A stretch of DNA of 64,000 nt from Kaistella sp. 97-N-M2 (GTDB taxonomy: Bacteria > Bacteroidota > Bacteroidia > Flavobacteriales > Weeksellaceae), in assembly GCF_021513235.1 (NCBI RefSeq), contig NZ_CP090976.1:1116001-1180000 (forward strand), read 5' to 3'. Below are positions 8,585-17,871 of the stretch, piece by piece. Below the pieces are notes generated by a model, which was not told where the DNA came from, did no database searches, and was given only the letters and a program-made list of their open reading frames with translations. A program made the translations under genes and the position numbers. Within the stretch, counting starts at the first letter, position 1; each line of letters starts with the position of its first letter.

Positions 8585-10345
8585 TTAAAATTTATTTTTT
8601 AAGTCGTCCAGCGGCACTTCGATAAAGCAGCGCTTTCCGGAGGGCAGATAATCCGGAAAACCCAAAGCGGTAAAGTCGCGGATCACCTGCTCGGCATCGT
8701 GTTTATACAGGAAATCGAATCTGGATTTACTTTGGATTTTATTCCATTGATTTTGGTAGAACTGCAGGAATTCGTCTTCAGTTCTGTACTCTAAAATTTC
8801 GAAAAGATGCTCCATGAATTTCATCACTTGCGTTTCTTTTAAGCCCTCCGGTACCGCATCGATGCGTAAAACATTATCATTGGCAATCACCATCTCGAAA
8901 CCCAGATCCGGCAGAAATTTTTTAATGGACCGGAATTTATTTTTCTCGGTTTCATTCATGTGATATTCCAGCGAAAAAAGCAGCGTCTGCTTTTCGTTGC
9001 CGCGCTTTTTCCTGGAATTTCTTTCGCTGACGACGAGGCGGTGCATTCTGCCCAGATCGAGCATAAGAGTTTTGCCGTTTTTATTGAAAAGCCAGTATCC
9101 GTTCGGCAGGCGCATCAGGTCTTCATCGAAATCTTCGTCTTCGAAAAGATTTATTTTTGAAGGCTCCGCCTGTGTGTTTTGCTGATACATATCCGTCATC
9201 GCAATTTTTTCGCCCGCGGAAACTACTTCTTCCGTAAACGGATTGTAATTACGGTCTACGGTGATTTCCGGGCTTTTATAACTTCCGCTGTTGCCTTTCT
9301 GATGAACAAAAGCGTCGATGGCACTGTCTTTTTCGAAATCCAGACTCGGCGCCACATTGTAAATTCCGAGCGATCTTTTTATGGTAGAACGTACGAGCGC
9401 AAAAATGAGACTTTCATCTTCGAACTTAACCTCCGTTTTTTGGGGATGAATATTAACGTCCACTTTACCGAAATCCAGTTCTAAAAAAAGGAAAAAGGTT
9501 GGAATATATCCCGGTAACAGCAAACCTTCGAAAGCTTCCTGAACGGCTTTATTGAAATAGGCGCTGCGGAAAAACCTGCCGTTCACAAAGAAAAACTGTT
9601 CGCCGCGAACTTTTTTCGCGCCTTCGGGTTTTGCCACGAAGCCGTTCAGTTTTATCCAGCCCAAATCTTCTCGGATGGGAACCAAAAGCGGCTGCAATTT
9701 GCGCCCGAAAATCTCGATAATTCTTTGGAGTAAATTGGATTTCCGCAGGCGGAAAATAATATCGTCGTTGTGGAAAAGTTCGAAATCGGTGTTTTCGTGC
9801 GCCAAAGCAACGCGCTGAAATTCATCGATAATATGCCGAAATTCTACATTGTTATTTTTAAGGAATTTTCGGCGCGCCGGCACATTATAGAAAAGATTTT
9901 TCACGGAAAAATTCGAGCCTTCCGCGGTTTGTATGGGCTCCTGAAACTGAAAACCGCCGCCTTCAATATAAATATTCGTGCCCGCTTTCGCATCTTTCGT
10001 TTTCGTGCGCAGTTCTACCTGAGAAACCGCGGCGATCGAAGCCAACGCTTCCCCGCGAAAACCTTTCGTGGAAATTTTGAAAATATCTTCGGTCGTACTT
10101 ATTTTGGACGTTGCGTGTCTTTCGAATGCCAGGCGTGCATCGGTGTCGCTCATGCCGGTGCCGTTATCAACGACCTGAATGAGATTTTTGCCCGCATCAC
10201 GAATGATGAGTTCCACTTTTGTGGCGCCCGCATCGATGGCATTTTCCATCAATTCCTTTACGATGGACGCGGGTCTCTGTACCACTTCGCCCGCGGCAAT
10301 CTGGTTCGCAACATGATCCGGTAAAAGTTTGATTATATCCGTCAT
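8585..10345 (-). CDS. mutL: DNA mismatch repair protein MutL
   Basis: 586 residues. The N-terminal GHKL ATPase has IAAGEVVQRPASIVKELMEN, DNGTGM and TKGFRGEAL, then a transducer domain. MutL links MutS mismatch recognition to strand incision. The C-terminal domain is unusual: where endonuclease-type MutL has DQHA(X)2E(X)4E, this protein reads DLGRMHRLVVSER at about residues 430-442, and the CPHGRP-type motif reads LPSGKR. Metal-dependent nicking is therefore doubtful. It heads an apparent mutL-rhomboid-EEP-lipoprotein transcription unit and has its own -7 box upstream. Confidence 0.93.
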   Translation of the reverse strand: MTDIIKLLPDHVANQIAAGEVVQRPASIVKELMENAIDAGATKVELIIRDAGKNLIQVVDNGTGMSDTDARLAFERHATSKISTTEDIFKISTKGFRGEALASIAAVSQVELRTKTKDAKAGTNIYIEGGGFQFQEPIQTAEGSNFSVKNLFYNVPARRKFLKNNNVEFRHIIDEFQRVALAHENTDFELFHNDDIIFRLRKSNLLQRIIEIFGRKLQPLLVPIREDLGWIKLNGFVAKPEGAKKVRGEQFFFVNGRFFRSAYFNKAVQEAFEGLLLPGYIPTFFLFLELDFGKVDVNIHPQKTEVKFEDESLIFALVRSTIKRSLGIYNVAPSLDFEKDSAIDAFVHQKGNSGSYKSPEITVDRNYNPFTEEVVSAGEKIAMTDMYQQNTQAEPSKINLFEDEDFDEDLMRLPNGYWLFNKNGKTLMLDLGRMHRLVVSERNSRKKRGNEKQTLLFSLEYHMNETEKNKFRSIKKFLPDLGFEMVIANDNVLRIDAVPEGLKETQVMKFMEHLFEILEYRTEDEFLQFYQNQWNKIQSKSRFDFLYKHDAEQVIRDFTALGFPDYLPSGKRCFIEVPLDDLKNKF

Positions 10346-10361
10346 CTATAATAATTCGCCA

Positions 10362-10369
10362 CAAAAATA
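10362..10369 (-). promoter_or_regulatory. Putative -7 promoter box for mutL
   Basis: Reverse-strand TATTTTTG matches TAnnTTTG, 17 bases upstream of the mutL ATG. Confidence 0.45.
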
Positions 10370-10418
10370 GTGATTCAAATGCCGTTTAAGGAATAATTTC
10401 GGGAAATACTTCCGCCAA

Positions 10419-11138
10419 TTACCAGTATTTAATTCCGTCGATTTTAACCGAAACTTTTTTGGCTATTTTTTCGGGAATATTTCTTTGGTCGGCACGATGT
10501 TTCAACTCGAATTTCCGTTTTTTCCGCAGCACCATAAAATGATAATCTTCTTCTTCCCAAATACTGTATTTCTCGAAGAAAACCAATTCCAGATTATGTT
10601 TTTCCAGATGCTGCATCAAAGGAAAAAGTTCTACTTCCTGATCGATAAACTGCAAGGTTTCGGGATGGTGAACTCTGGTATAGCTGATGTATTGTGGATT
10701 CGGAATATTGATGGCGATTCTCGTCTGCTCCGTGCAAATGTGCGCCAGATTACCGAAAAGTTCGCCGTGCTGCTCCAGCGGAATATGTTCGATGACATCC
10801 ATCAACGTAATGAAATCGAAAGCCGAATTTTTGGGTTGATATTTTACCACGTCGGCAACATCGAGGTGGACGTTTTTTTTCTTTTTCAGCTCCTGTTTCG
10901 CGACGGCGACGCTTTTTCCGCTCAAATCGACGGCTTCTACAATTCCTTTTGAAACTTTTTTAACCAGTAATTTCGTGAAGATTCCCACGCCGCAGCCGAG
11001 TTCGAGAACTTTCGAATTTTCTTTTAATCCTAAACTCAAAAGTCTTTTGTAAAGTGAAATTAATCGTTCGTTCGCGCCAATCTTTAATTGTCTTTGAACG
11101 TATTCGTCATAAAATCCGGAGATTTCCTCTTGTTTCAT
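10419..11138 (-). CDS. Class I SAM-dependent methyltransferase
   Basis: 239-residue Rossmann-fold methyltransferase. Motif I is VLELGCGVGIFTK, the acidic residue binding the SAM ribose is in EAVDLSG, and motif IV is FDFITLMDVIEHIP, which resembles small-molecule or lipid/quinone methyltransferases. The substrate cannot be told. It contains an in-frame run of eight A on the coding strand (10873-10880) without loss of frame. It lies downstream of a terminator that closes the S9 peptidase unit, so it is probably transcribed alone. Confidence 0.85.
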   Translation of the reverse strand: MKQEEISGFYDEYVQRQLKIGANERLISLYKRLLSLGLKENSKVLELGCGVGIFTKLLVKKVSKGIVEAVDLSGKSVAVAKQELKKKKNVHLDVADVVKYQPKNSAFDFITLMDVIEHIPLEQHGELFGNLAHICTEQTRIAINIPNPQYISYTRVHHPETLQFIDQEVELFPLMQHLEKHNLELVFFEKYSIWEEEDYHFMVLRKKRKFELKHRADQRNIPEKIAKKVSVKIDGIKYW

Positions 11139-11177
11139 GGCGTAAAAATAATGATTTTAATTTTGCTTTAAAGAGAA

Positions 11178-11214
11178 AAAACTTTCTGAAAAAAGATTCA
11201 GAAAGTTTTTTTTA
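11178..11214 (-). terminator. Terminator for the S9 peptidase transcript
   Basis: On the reverse strand ACTTTCTGA and TCAGAAAGT form a stem followed by TTTTTTCTCTTT. It lies beyond the dispersed repeat that directly follows the S9 peptidase stop, so the repeat would be within the 3' untranslated RNA. Confidence 0.75.
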
Positions 11215-11243
11215 GTGGTCATATTTCAAAAGAATTTTCCCCC

Positions 11244-11322
11244 GCAGCCCGGCCTGAACGGAGCTCTTTTTTGGCCGCGGAACGCGGAAAAAAAAGCGGG
11301 AGTGGAGGACGGAAATGTCTGC
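11244..11322 (-). repeat. Dispersed intergenic repeat, copy A (short form)
   Basis: About 80-90 bases immediately 3' of the S9 peptidase stop, clearly similar to copy B at 44.9 kb: shared CCTGA..GGAGCTC, a central C/G hairpin (CCGCG gaa CGCGG) flanked by T and A runs, AAGCGGGA..GGAGG and GCCCAAAAAA at the right edge. Ends GCAG (11244-11247) and CTGC (11319-11322) are complementary. More GC-rich than its surroundings. No coding capacity. Confidence 0.75.
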
Positions 11323-11330
11323 CCAAAAAA

Positions 11331-13445
11331 TTATTTTACTAAAGTTTTAAATCCCATTTCGAAGAGCGCAAAACTGAGAATGTCGGCATTTTCGCCAATC
11401 ACCTGGTCCGTGCTTCTGCCCGCGCCGTGGCCGGCGTTGGTTTCGATGCGCACCAAAACGGGATTGCTGCAGGCCTGCTTTTCCTGTAATTCCGCGCCGA
11501 ATTTGAAGGAGTGCGCCGGGACCACGCGATCGTCGTGATCGCTTGTGATGATCATGGTTGAGGGATAGCAAACGCCTTTTTTCACGTTATGAACCGGCGA
11601 GTAGGATTTTAAGTAACCGAACATTTCTTTGCTGTCTTCGGCGGTGCCGTAATCGTAGCTCCAGCCCGCGCCTGCAGTGAATTTGTTGTAGCGCAGCATG
11701 TCCAGAACGCCGACTCCGGGGACGGCCACTTTTGCAATATCGGGACGCATCGTCATTGTAGCGCCCACGAGAAGACCGCCGTTGGACCTACCGGAAAGCG
11801 CGGTAAATTCTTTGGAGGTGTAATTATTTTCCTGTAGATACTCGGCCGCGGCGATAAAATCTTCGAAGACATTTTTCTTTTGCATTTTGGTGCCGGCGTC
11901 ATGCCATTTTTTACCGTATTCTCCACCGCCACGAATGTTGGGAACGGCGTAAATGCCACCGTTTTCCATCCAAATCGCATTCACGACGGAGAAAGAAGGT
12001 TGCAGACTGATGTTGAAACCGCCGTAAGAATAAAGAATCGTTGGGTTTTTGCCGTCCCGTTTCAAACCTTTTTTGTAGTTGATCATCATCGGAATTTTGG
12101 TGCCGTCTTTCGAAGTATAGAAAACCTGCTCGGACACGTAATTGTCTGCATTGAATTTCACATTCGGCTTCTGATAAACTTCAGATTTTCCGGTTTCTGC
12201 ATTGTATTTATAAATGGTTCCTGGTGTAATATAATTCGTGAAAGAATAATAAAGGTCGTTCTCTTTCTCCTTTCCGTTGAAACCTCCCGCCGTTCCGATG
12301 CCGGGCAGATCAATGCTTCGCACCAGTTTACCGTTGTAGTCCAACTGTTTAACGGAAGTTACGGCATCCTGCATGTATTTGGCGAAAATGTAGCCGCCGC
12401 CCGTAGAGACGCTCAATACATTCTCGGTTTCGGGAATAACATCGGTCCAGACCTCTGGTTTGTTGATGTTGAATTTCACGAGACGCATGTTTGGGGCGTT
12501 TTTATCGGTTAAGGCATAAATAAAATCGCCTTTCGAATCGATGAAGTTGGTATTAAACTCGTAGCCTTTTTGGACCGGAATAAAATCTTTATTGGTTTTT
12601 AAGTCTTTAATATAAAACTCGTTGCCGTTGGTGGCTTCGGACGCGCTGAGGATCTGGAAACGTTCGTCGTCGGATACTCCAACGCCCATGTATCTGCGTT
12701 TAAAATTTTCACCACCAATAATTAACTCATCCTGCGCCTGTTTTGTACCTAATTTGTGAAAATAAACTTTGTGCGTATCTGTTTTGGCGGAAAGTTCGGA
12801 GCCTTCGGGTTTGTCGTAGCTGGAATAAAAGAAACCTTCGTCCCCTTTCCAGGACGCGCCGGAGAATTTAACATCGATGATGGTTTCGTCGATAATTTCT
12901 TTCGTTAAAGCGTTGAGAATAATTATTTTATTCCAGTCGCTGCCGCCTTCGGAAATTGAATAAGCGACTAAATTTCCTTTTTTGTTGAAGGAAACTCCGG
13001 CCAAAGACGTCGTTCCTTTTTCAGAGAATTTATTCGGGTCCAAAAAAACTTCCGTCTTACCGCTTTTATCTGTGCGGTAAAGCACAGACTGCGCCTGAAG
13101 ACCGTCGTTCTTATAAAAATACGTATACTCTCCTTCTTTGAAAGGCGCACCAATTTTTTCGTAGTTCCAGATGTCTTTCAGCTGCGCGCGGATGTCTTCG
13201 CGAAACGGAATTTTCTGTAAATAACTATTGGTGAAGGCCACTTCGCGCTGCACCCAATCTTTGGTGTCGTCGGCGCGGTCGTCTTCCAGCCAACGGTAAG
13301 GATCACTGACTTTTGTTCCGAAATAATCGTCGGAGTGATCGATTTTTTTTGTTTCGGGATATTTCAAATTACTGGTCATTTTTCGGGGCGCACACGAGGC
13401 AAACATGAGGGCCGCCATTCCAATTGTAAAAATTTTAAAATTCAT
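11331..13445 (-). CDS. S9 family prolyl oligopeptidase, lipoprotein
   Basis: 704 residues. N-terminal lipoprotein signal with lipobox FASC (Cys 18) predicts an envelope location. The middle is a seven-bladed propeller domain. The C-terminal alpha/beta hydrolase has the nucleophile in GRSNGG, the Asp in SDHDDRVVP and the His in NAGHGAG, all intact. The family cleaves short peptides after proline. A -7 box (TAGTTTTG) lies 17 bases upstream. The stop codon directly abuts repeat copy A, followed by a terminator; the gene seems to be monocistronic. Confidence 0.93.
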   Translation of the reverse strand: MNFKIFTIGMAALMFASCAPRKMTSNLKYPETKKIDHSDDYFGTKVSDPYRWLEDDRADDTKDWVQREVAFTNSYLQKIPFREDIRAQLKDIWNYEKIGAPFKEGEYTYFYKNDGLQAQSVLYRTDKSGKTEVFLDPNKFSEKGTTSLAGVSFNKKGNLVAYSISEGGSDWNKIIILNALTKEIIDETIIDVKFSGASWKGDEGFFYSSYDKPEGSELSAKTDTHKVYFHKLGTKQAQDELIIGGENFKRRYMGVGVSDDERFQILSASEATNGNEFYIKDLKTNKDFIPVQKGYEFNTNFIDSKGDFIYALTDKNAPNMRLVKFNINKPEVWTDVIPETENVLSVSTGGGYIFAKYMQDAVTSVKQLDYNGKLVRSIDLPGIGTAGGFNGKEKENDLYYSFTNYITPGTIYKYNAETGKSEVYQKPNVKFNADNYVSEQVFYTSKDGTKIPMMINYKKGLKRDGKNPTILYSYGGFNISLQPSFSVVNAIWMENGGIYAVPNIRGGGEYGKKWHDAGTKMQKKNVFEDFIAAAEYLQENNYTSKEFTALSGRSNGGLLVGATMTMRPDIAKVAVPGVGVLDMLRYNKFTAGAGWSYDYGTAEDSKEMFGYLKSYSPVHNVKKGVCYPSTMIITSDHDDRVVPAHSFKFGAELQEKQACSNPVLVRIETNAGHGAGRSTDQVIGENADILSFALFEMGFKTLVK

Positions 13446-13461
13446 TGATGAAGGATTTGGT

Positions 13462-13469
13462 CAAAACTA
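13462..13469 (-). promoter_or_regulatory. Putative -7 promoter box for the S9 peptidase gene
   Basis: Reverse-strand TAGTTTTG matches TAnnTTTG, 17 bases upstream of the ATG at 13445. Confidence 0.45.
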
Positions 13470-13633
13470 CCAAATTTTATCGAAAGAAAAAAGAGATGCG
13501 GCTTAGCGGCTGCGCGGTGTAAAGATTAATTTTTACGGTACGATATGTGCAAAACTGTAGTTTTAACAAAATTTAAACTTAATTTGGGTTCAAAGGAATA
13601 AAATTTGATACATCATTAGCTCAAAATCTTACT

Positions 13634-13828
13634 ATGAAAAAGGAAACAGGAATTTTATTGGCAGGAAGTATCGGCCTTCTCATCGGTCTTGGACTGTTTG
13701 GCGTCCGACGGTTTTTATCGAAAAAAAGTAAAGATTATAACGACTACTACTCCGACTTTCATCGCCATTTCGAAAAAAGCAAGGATGATGATTATCACGA
13801 TGGCGTCGAATTTCTGGCGATGCTCTAA
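13634..13828 (+). CDS. Small single-span membrane protein, uncharacterised
   Basis: 64 residues: MKKETG, then a Gly/Leu-rich membrane helix (about residues 7-26), a basic RRFLSKKSK stop-transfer segment and an Asp/Tyr/His-rich cytoplasmic tail. It resembles the short YtxH-like membrane proteins of flavobacteria, without a known role. A clear terminator follows, which supports it being a real single-gene unit. Confidence 0.6.
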   Translation: MKKETGILLAGSIGLLIGLGLFGVRRFLSKKSKDYNDYYSDFHRHFEKSKDDDYHDGVEFLAML

Positions 13829-13849
13829 AGATTTTTAACACCAAATTAC

Positions 13850-13881
13850 ATCCTGTCTCATTTCTGAAACAGGATTTTTTT
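13850..13881 (+). terminator. Terminator after the small membrane protein gene
   Basis: ATCCTGT and ACAGGAT form a stem around TTCTGAAA-type loop sequence, followed by seven T. Confidence 0.75.
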
Positions 13882-13929
13882 GTGGATAAAAATGTAATTG
13901 AGAAAGCGATTATTTCAACCAGAAGTCGT

Positions 13930-13937
13930 TAATTTTG
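13930..13937 (+). promoter_or_regulatory. Putative -7 promoter box for the radical SAM gene
   Basis: TAATTTTG matches TAnnTTTG, 20 bases before the ATG at 13957. Confidence 0.45.
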
Positions 13938-13956
13938 CGATAAGAATTAAATATAA

Positions 13957-15000
13957 ATGTCTCTCGAAAATTCCAAAAACGGTCAGGGCGCACAGCGAAA
14001 CGAAATTAACCGTTTCGAGAGGTATACCTTTGAGCCAGAGGAAGAAGAGTTCGAAAACACGAAGATCAAATTCACGGAAGTTTTTCCGAAAACCATCGTC
14101 AATACGGTAAAAAGTCCGGATCTCGCCATGGACTATTCGTTGAACCCCTATCAAGGTTGTGAGCACGGCTGTTCCTATTGTTTAGCACGACCAACGCATG
14201 AATACTGGGGCTTTTCGGCGGGCACTGATTTCGAACGAAAAATTATGGTGAAGAAAAACGCGCCGGAACTTCTGGAAAAATTTTTCCAAAAAAGAAATTA
14301 CATCGCCAAAACCATCATGCTTTCGGGAAACACGGATTGCTATCAACCGGCCGAAAGACATTTTGAAATCACGAGAAAAATTCTGCAGCTCTGTTTGGAT
14401 TACCGCCATCCGGTTGCTATCCTGACGAAAAACGCCCTCGTTCTGCGCGATCTTGATCTATTGAAACCATTGGCAGAACAAAATCTGGTTTCAGTTTCTT
14501 TAAGCATTCCGACGATGAATGAGGAAATCCGCCGGAAGATGGAACCCCGAACTTCAACAGCAAAAAATAAACTAAAGGCGATTGAAACGCTTGCGGAAAA
14601 TAATATTCCGGTAGGCGTGATGGTGGCGCCCGTAATTCCGGGACTGACGAGTGATGAAAGCCTGAACATTTTGAAATCGATTTCGGAGGCCGGCGCCCAA
14701 AAATTCGGATATTCATTGGTTCGCCTCAACGATACCGTGGAACCCGTTTTTGTGAACTGGATTAATGCCAACTTTCCGGACAGAGCGCAGAAAGTTCTGA
14801 ATTTGATCCGCTCCATGCGCGGCGGAAATTTAGGCGACAAAAGATTTCACGAACGGTACAAAGGCGAAGGAAACATCGCCGAAATGATTCATAACACGTT
14901 TGCTCTGGGAAAAAGAAGATTTTTCGCAGACAAAGAATTCCCCCAACTTTCTACAGAAAATTTCACGGGAGCAAAAGACCAACAACTCAAATTATTCTAG
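13957..15000 (+). CDS. PA0069 family radical SAM protein
   Basis: 347 residues. The 4Fe-4S radical SAM motif is CEHGCSYC (Cys 68, 72, 75), preceded by SLNPYQG and followed by ARPTHEYWG, the signature of the PA0069 family related to spore photoproduct lyase. The reaction is not established. The ends are charged and look cytoplasmic. It is preceded by a -7 box and a terminator, and followed by the SpmA/SpmB gene after 97 bases. Confidence 0.9.
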   Translation: MSLENSKNGQGAQRNEINRFERYTFEPEEEEFENTKIKFTEVFPKTIVNTVKSPDLAMDYSLNPYQGCEHGCSYCLARPTHEYWGFSAGTDFERKIMVKKNAPELLEKFFQKRNYIAKTIMLSGNTDCYQPAERHFEITRKILQLCLDYRHPVAILTKNALVLRDLDLLKPLAEQNLVSVSLSIPTMNEEIRRKMEPRTSTAKNKLKAIETLAENNIPVGVMVAPVIPGLTSDESLNILKSISEAGAQKFGYSLVRLNDTVEPVFVNWINANFPDRAQKVLNLIRSMRGGNLGDKRFHERYKGEGNIAEMIHNTFALGKRRFFADKEFPQLSTENFTGAKDQQLKLF

Positions 15001-15097
15001 AACTTTTCCGCACCAATAAACGCAGCGAACCAACATTATTAGCGCGTTAATCCCAAATAAATAAAGTTTTTAGCTATTTTTATCAAAATTTTCAGAA

Positions 15098-16501
15098 ATG
15101 GTTTTAAGCAGGATTTGGAGCGCGTTTATTATCGTAGCGATTTTGGTGGCAAGTATTAAATATTTGTTTTCCGACAATTACAAAGCGATCTATAACGATA
15201 TGGTGGTCGGAAAAAGTGGAGATACCGTGCAAATCGCTTCTAAAAACGCCGGCGAACTCACGCCTTCGGTACAGAAAAACTTACTTATTAAACCCGATGT
15301 TTCCGAAAACAGAATTCATTACAAAAAAGACTCGGCTCAAGCGCAAGTCGCAGTATATCGCGTCCAGCAAACCGATGGCGTGATCGGCACGTCGGAAGTC
15401 GCCGTTAAAATCTCGCTGGGATTGGTTGGAATTATGACGCTTTTCATGGGTTTTATGAGCATTGCAGAACGGGCAGGCGGAATTAACCTGCTTTCGCGGC
15501 TGATTCAGCCTTTCTTTTCTAAATTGTTCCCCGAAATCCCAAAAAATCATCCTTCGTTTGGACATATGCTGCTGAATTTTTCGGCGAATCTTTTAGGTTT
15601 GGACAATGCCGCAACGCCGTTCGGACTGAAGGCAATGGAAAGTTTGCAGACGTTAAATGCGGATAAAGACAGGGCCAGCAATTCGCAGATCATGTTTTTG
15701 TGTCTGCATGCGGGCGGATTAACGTTGATTCCGGTTTCCATTATTGCCATTCGCGCGTCGATGGGATCCGTGACGCCGACAGACATCTTCCTGCCGTGTA
15801 TGATCGCGACGTTTTCTGCGACGTTAGCAGCAATGATCGTGGTTTCCATTTACCAAAAAATCAACCTGCTTCAGCCTGCCGTCCTCGCTTATGTGGGCGG
15901 AATTTCCGCGGTTATCGCGCTACTTGTAGTTTATCTGGTGAGTTTAAGTAAAGAAGGTCTCGATAATTTCAGCATGTTGCTGAGCAACGGAATCATTCTG
16001 CTCATCTTTTTTGCCATCGTTCTGGGCGCGGTTTATAAAAAGATCAACGTTTTTGATGCTTTTATTGAAGGCGCAAAAGAAGGTTTCTGGACGTGTGTGA
16101 AAATTATCCCTTATTTGGTAGGAATGCTGATCGCGATTTCTCTTTTAAGAACTTCCGGCGTTTTCGATGTTTTAATTGACGGAATGAAGTGGGTTGCCGC
16201 GGTTGTCGGTTTCGACACCAGATTCGTGGATGGTTTACCAACCGCCTTAATCAAACCGCTTTCGGGTTCCGGCGCACGGGGAATGATGGTGGACACGATG
16301 CAAACTTTCGGCGCTGACAGTTTTCAGGGCAGATTGGCAGCCGTTTTACAGGGAAGTTCGGATACCACGTTTTATGTGATCGCCATTTATTTTGGCGCGG
16401 TAGGAATTAAAAACACGAGATATGCCGTAACCGCCATGCTTTTGGCAGACCTGGTAGGCGTAATTACCTCTGTGATTTTGGCGTATATTTTCTTTGCGTA
16501 A
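15098..16501 (+). CDS. Nucleoside recognition domain membrane protein (fused SpmA/SpmB type)
   Basis: 467-residue polytopic membrane protein. The N-terminal half corresponds to spore maturation protein A, with LGLDNAATPFGLKAME. The C-terminal half corresponds to SpmB, with ALIKPLSGSGARGMM and an internal membrane duplication. Both belong to the Gate/nucleoside-recognition family, presumed transporters with unknown substrate. In this non-sporulating lineage the fusion is common and its role is unknown. No signal for regulation was seen beyond a weak TATTTTTA box about 25 bases before the ATG. Confidence 0.88.
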   Translation: MVLSRIWSAFIIVAILVASIKYLFSDNYKAIYNDMVVGKSGDTVQIASKNAGELTPSVQKNLLIKPDVSENRIHYKKDSAQAQVAVYRVQQTDGVIGTSEVAVKISLGLVGIMTLFMGFMSIAERAGGINLLSRLIQPFFSKLFPEIPKNHPSFGHMLLNFSANLLGLDNAATPFGLKAMESLQTLNADKDRASNSQIMFLCLHAGGLTLIPVSIIAIRASMGSVTPTDIFLPCMIATFSATLAAMIVVSIYQKINLLQPAVLAYVGGISAVIALLVVYLVSLSKEGLDNFSMLLSNGIILLIFFAIVLGAVYKKINVFDAFIEGAKEGFWTCVKIIPYLVGMLIAISLLRTSGVFDVLIDGMKWVAAVVGFDTRFVDGLPTALIKPLSGSGARGMMVDTMQTFGADSFQGRLAAVLQGSSDTTFYVIAIYFGAVGIKNTRYAVTAMLLADLVGVITSVILAYIFFA

Positions 16502-16649
16502 ATTATATCACAAATTCCACCTTTTAAAAATCCTATTTCCCCGAATAAGTATCTTAATTTCCTTCGCAGAAAAATGGCTCGATTTACCGACTCAAAAAAA
16601 AGGAGCACAAATTTGGCAGTTATCTGAACTAATAATCGCACATCAAACA

Positions 16650-17759
16650 ATGAAAAACACATCAATTACTAAAATTTTATTCATATTATTTTTTATTTTT
16701 CTTTTCCCCGTTATAAAAGCACAGACTAATAAAAACAAAGAAACCAGTAAACACTTTTTTGAAAAATTCACAACGAAAACAAATGATTCAATTCCTTCTA
16801 TTGGCTCATTCATTGTTTCAAAAGACGGCAAAATTATTTATGAACACTATTTTAACGGTGCTGATAAAGAAACAATCTTTAATGTAAAATCTGTAACAAA
16901 AAGTATTACTTCAATTTTGGCTGGAATTGCAAAAGATAAAGGCTTACTCACAGACATTGATACAAAAGTTTTAAAGATTCTTCCTGAATATGATAACTCA
17001 CGAACTTTTTTTAAAAACATATCAAATTTGGAAGGAAAAGTTGCTCATGATTCCATTAAAAAAACAGTAACATTAAGACACCTGATGACAATGCAAGGCG
17101 GATTTGATTACGCAGAAAACAGTCAAATTTCTCATGCAATGGGTTTTTCTTCAGACCCTGTGAAATTTATGTTAGATCTACCTTTTGAGGAATATCCAGG
17201 AGATAAATTCAATTATAGTACTGGCGAAACTTTAGTTTTCGGAGCAGCTCTTTCAAGATTGGTAAATTCAAGTCTGAAAGAATTTGCAGATATAAATTTG
17301 TTTAAACCATTGTCCTTAAATATTAAAAATTGGGACACAGATGTTTTGAATAGAAATTTAGCTGGTTCTGAACTTTTTATGAAACCAAGTGATATGTTGA
17401 AATTCGGAACTTTAATTCTCAATAAGGGAAAGTTTGGCAACGAACAAATTGTATCTGAAAAATGGATTGTAGAATCTACAGCAGAACAAGTTAAATTAGA
17501 TAGTTGGGACGTTTTACCAAATGCAAATGGGTACGGTTATTATTGGTGGCGACGAAAAACAAATGAACATCAAGCATTTGTCGCAGTTGGTTATGGCGGA
17601 CAAATTATATGCGTTGTTCCCGACTTAAAAATGATAATTGTCACAACTTGTTTTCTTGGAGAGAAAAACAGAGGCAGAATAGAACTTAAAAAACTACATG
17701 GCATTATAGACGAGATCACAAAAAAAGAAGAGTCTACAGATAACAGCGTTTTGCAATAG
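16650..17759 (+). CDS. Serine hydrolase (class C beta-lactamase-like), exported
   Basis: 369 residues from the ATG at 16650, chosen because a clean signal peptide (MKNTSITKILFILFFIFLFP..IKAQ) begins there; the frame stays open upstream to 16494 without support. Catalytic SxxK is SVTK in KSVTKSITSILAG, the second motif is YST in NYSTGE, and the third lies in VGYGGQ. This is the beta-lactamase/DD-peptidase fold with unknown substrate; esterase or peptidase activity is as likely as beta-lactamase. By eye it is clearly more AT-rich than both neighbours, with different codon choice, suggesting recent acquisition. Confidence 0.85.
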   Translation: MKNTSITKILFILFFIFLFPVIKAQTNKNKETSKHFFEKFTTKTNDSIPSIGSFIVSKDGKIIYEHYFNGADKETIFNVKSVTKSITSILAGIAKDKGLLTDIDTKVLKILPEYDNSRTFFKNISNLEGKVAHDSIKKTVTLRHLMTMQGGFDYAENSQISHAMGFSSDPVKFMLDLPFEEYPGDKFNYSTGETLVFGAALSRLVNSSLKEFADINLFKPLSLNIKNWDTDVLNRNLAGSELFMKPSDMLKFGTLILNKGKFGNEQIVSEKWIVESTAEQVKLDSWDVLPNANGYGYYWWRRKTNEHQAFVAVGYGGQIICVVPDLKMIIVTTCFLGEKNRGRIELKKLHGIIDEITKKEESTDNSVLQ

Positions 17760-17871
17760 TGCTGGTTTTCCGCAAATTTGACGATTTCAGATTTTCTTAA
17801 ACTTACTTTTTAATTGAAAGATTTTGCTATTTAAGCCGCACCATCGTAGAGCATTGAAACGTTGCGGTGCC

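Noticed and set aside
9770-10324. 184-codon forward frame opposite mutL
   Set aside because: It is antisense to a firmly identified gene, its translation is low in family character, and it has no promoter or conserved motif; it is a codon-composition shadow.
13881-13889. DnaA-box-like TGTGGATAA, with another at 22669
   Set aside because: Single isolated copies, one inside manC, without a cluster or DNA-unwinding element, so not evidence of an origin.
16494-16649. Upstream extension of the serine hydrolase
   Set aside because: It overlaps the SpmA/SpmB stop and would bury the signal peptide; the ATG at 16650 is better.
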